Under the pieces are notes generated by a model. It was not told the DNA's origin. It ran no database searches and worked only from the letters and a program-made list of their open reading frames with translations. From positions 10,354,001 to 10,418,000 of the forward strand of contig CM034107.1 of the NCBI GenBank assembly GCA_019914945.1: 64,000 bases of DNA, given 5' to 3'. This document shows, piece by piece, positions 62,271-64,000 of the stretch. Numbering within the stretch: position 1 is the stretch's first letter; the number at the start of each line of letters is the position of its first letter. Made by a program: the position numbers and the translations under genes. The DNA is from Typha latifolia. Its lineage: Eukaryota; Streptophyta; Magnoliopsida; Poales; Typhaceae.

Positions 62271-62480
62271 TGAGCTGTCATCGACCAGCTTTACACGCAC
62301 CCCATAACGGTGGGCCCTTCCATTATTGCAGTTATTTGTGTGGATAAATTTGTTATTGCAATTATCCGAGAACTTTATAACTGGCATTAAGACTTGCTTT
62401 AATAATCGTTTATATTCTTGTTATTCTTGGAATAAAAGGCGAGACACGGCTGAGGAGCAGCAGGGGGCGGAATAAAAAAG

Positions 62481-63769
62481 ATGGATAGCCCCCAAAGGCC
62501 GCAGGAGGGGAGTAACGATATCGAGACCATGGACGGGGTATGGCGAGAGTTGGAGAGGAACAGATCGGATTTATTCGAGGATAAGGAGCCCGGAATGAGG
62601 GAGCCGTTGCTGAGGAAGAGGACTTTGAATACCACTTCCCAGATTGCCATCGTTGGTGCCAACGTTTGCCCCATCGAGAGCTTGGATTACGAGTAAGATA
62701 TCACTTATTCTTCGCTATTCTTCCTATCTCCTGTTCTTATTCGTAGCTTTATCCCGTCCATGCTTTGCTTGATATGCAAGTTTACTACTGCAGAGTACTA
62801 ATGATCTTTGAAGGTAAAAAAGGTGTCATTTTTCATTCCGCACCCGGAATTATATCTAAATTGGACAAATATGTAATTTTGAGTAAATTTCTACGTTTCA
62901 GAATTGTGGAGAATGATCTTTTCAAGCAAGACTGGAGGTCAAGAAAGAAAGTTCAGATATTTCAGTACATAGTTCTGAAGTGGACGCTTGCTCTTCTTAT
63001 AGGCTTATCAACTGGACTTGTTGGTTTCTTCAATAACCTCGCAGTCGAAAACATTGCTGGATTCAAATTGTTGTTGACAAGCAACCTCATGCTTGAGCAT
63101 AGGTAAAGTTCAGATGATATATGCCTGAAATGATGAATGTTTTGCAAATTGATTCCATTTTATAATCACATTAGCGACGCCTGAAATGATGAATGGTTTG
63201 CAAATTGAAAACATTTTATATTCACATTAGCGGGCACGGACTAGAACTCATGTTTCTTGCAAGTAAGGTCTACTCGCTGCAATCGTATGTTGTATAGGTA
63301 AGCGCTATGTAAACATAAAAGAAGCACTCTTGCTTACGTATGTGTATGCACTACGCATAAATATGCGCACTTGTTTACGAGTAATATGTGTTTTGATTCA
63401 CATTTGCTAGTGTGATTAATTGATTATAAGATGGAATTATCTTGCAGATCATTTGTGAAATGGGTGCCTATCAAACTGATTATTATTGTGAAACATATTA
63501 TATATAGATATTTTATACAAGTGATATATCAAGATTTTATGAAGTGGATGCTCTGCAGAATAATGTCAACTAATTTCTGGTTCCAGCGCAGATATATTAC
63601 CGCATTTTTTGCTTATGGAGGATGCAATTTGATATTGGCAACTGCAGCGGCGGCAATCTGTGCTTATATTGCTCCGGCAGCTGCTGGGTCTGGTATACCA
63701 GAAGTTAAAGCCTATCTTAATGGAGTTGATGCGTATTCTATATTAGCTCCAAGTACACTCTTTGTAAAG
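62481..63769 (+). CDS. CLC-C: CLC-c type anion channel/transporter, 5' part (runs off the window)
   Basis: Three exons in phase (62481-62692, 62902-63102 and 63592-63769) give the first 197 residues; the gene continues past the window. NTTSQIAIVGANVCPIESLDYE and FKQDWRSRKK are highly typical of plant CLC-c. They are followed by the first membrane helices (LKWTLALLIGLSTGLVGFFNN, then NLILATAAAAICAYIAP). The selectivity motif reads GSGIPE (170-175). Ser at this site marks chloride preference, whereas nitrate-exchanging CLC-a has Pro. CLC-c proteins act in the vacuolar membrane. Exon 3 uses the acceptor CGCAG/ATATATT; the CCAG five bases before would break the frame. The donor at 63770 is phase 0. 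Confidence 0.9.
63124..63232. repeat. Tandem duplication (~56 bp) in CLC intron 2
   Basis: CCTGAAATGATGAATG starts copies at 63124 and 63180. Each continues with TTTGCAAATTGA, CATTTTATA and TCACATTAGCG. The copies differ at a few bases. Confidence 0.8.
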
Positions 63770-64000
63770 GTAATTGAGAACATAAAACCATGTTAGGACT
63801 TAAATAGAAGTTGTGCATGATCGATTGGCATATTTTCCTTCTTTCTACTTTATATTTCTGTGCTTGTTACAGCACATTCTGCTAGCCCCATAAGAATTTA
63901 TTTATTTCTTGCTTTTTCAGATTCATTTGTTCTGTTAACTTATTGGTGTAATGTCTTAAAGAGACTTTTCTGTTACCTTAAGAAGAAACTAATAGAGGCA
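63770..64000. other. Intron 3 of the CLC gene, cut by the window end
   Basis: It starts with donor GTAATT at 63770. No acceptor is reached inside the window. Confidence 0.6.

Overview
This window is nuclear DNA from a flowering plant. Genes are split by GT-AG introns, intergenic DNA is AT-rich with many (TA)n tracts and small inverted-repeat transposons, and the protein set is plant-typical. GC-rich exons (the mannanases and the GH9 cellulase) sit beside AT-rich genes, which points to a monocot, probably not a grass. The species cannot be fixed from the sequence.

Layout, left to right. A WVD2/TPX2-like microtubule-associated protein gene (+, 771-9412) carries a transposon, an LTR-like segment and a minisatellite in its introns. 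A 7-TM membrane protein gene (+, 12690-13625) has a 5' UTR intron and an overlapping uORF or displaced N-terminus. After an AT-rich stretch with a (GTGACC)n island comes a PP2C phosphatase with a MAPK-docking-like motif (+, 17403-19642). Next are MOCS2A, the molybdopterin synthase small subunit, with an abnormal C-terminus (-, 22572-23347), and a tRNA-Ser(AGA) gene. Two endo-beta-mannanase genes follow, arranged head to head as an inverted repeat (-, 23561-25222 and +, 29716-31420), separated by a 4.5 kb spacer holding a hAT-like element. Then come a MITE-rich zone, a GH9 endo-1,4-beta-glucanase (+, 35744-38407), convergent with an APO3-like organellar RNA-splicing factor (-, 39280-40656), another transposon zone, a plastid ferrochelatase with a C-terminal chlorophyll-binding helix (+, 45167-53635), a gene-poor 9 kb, and the first three coding exons of a CLC-c type anion channel (+, 62481 to beyond the window).

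The genes do not form one pathway. The two mannanases and the GH9 enzyme act on cell-wall polysaccharide, and ferrochelatase and APO3 act in organelles, but nothing shows co-regulation. No new multi-gene system is evident. The most unusual signals are the mannanase inverted repeat (near-identical core, diverged ends, suggesting gene conversion), the loss of the terminal diglycine in MOCS2A, and the TGATG-linked reading frames of the 7-TM gene. Exon joins were checked by reading-frame phase, not by transcripts.
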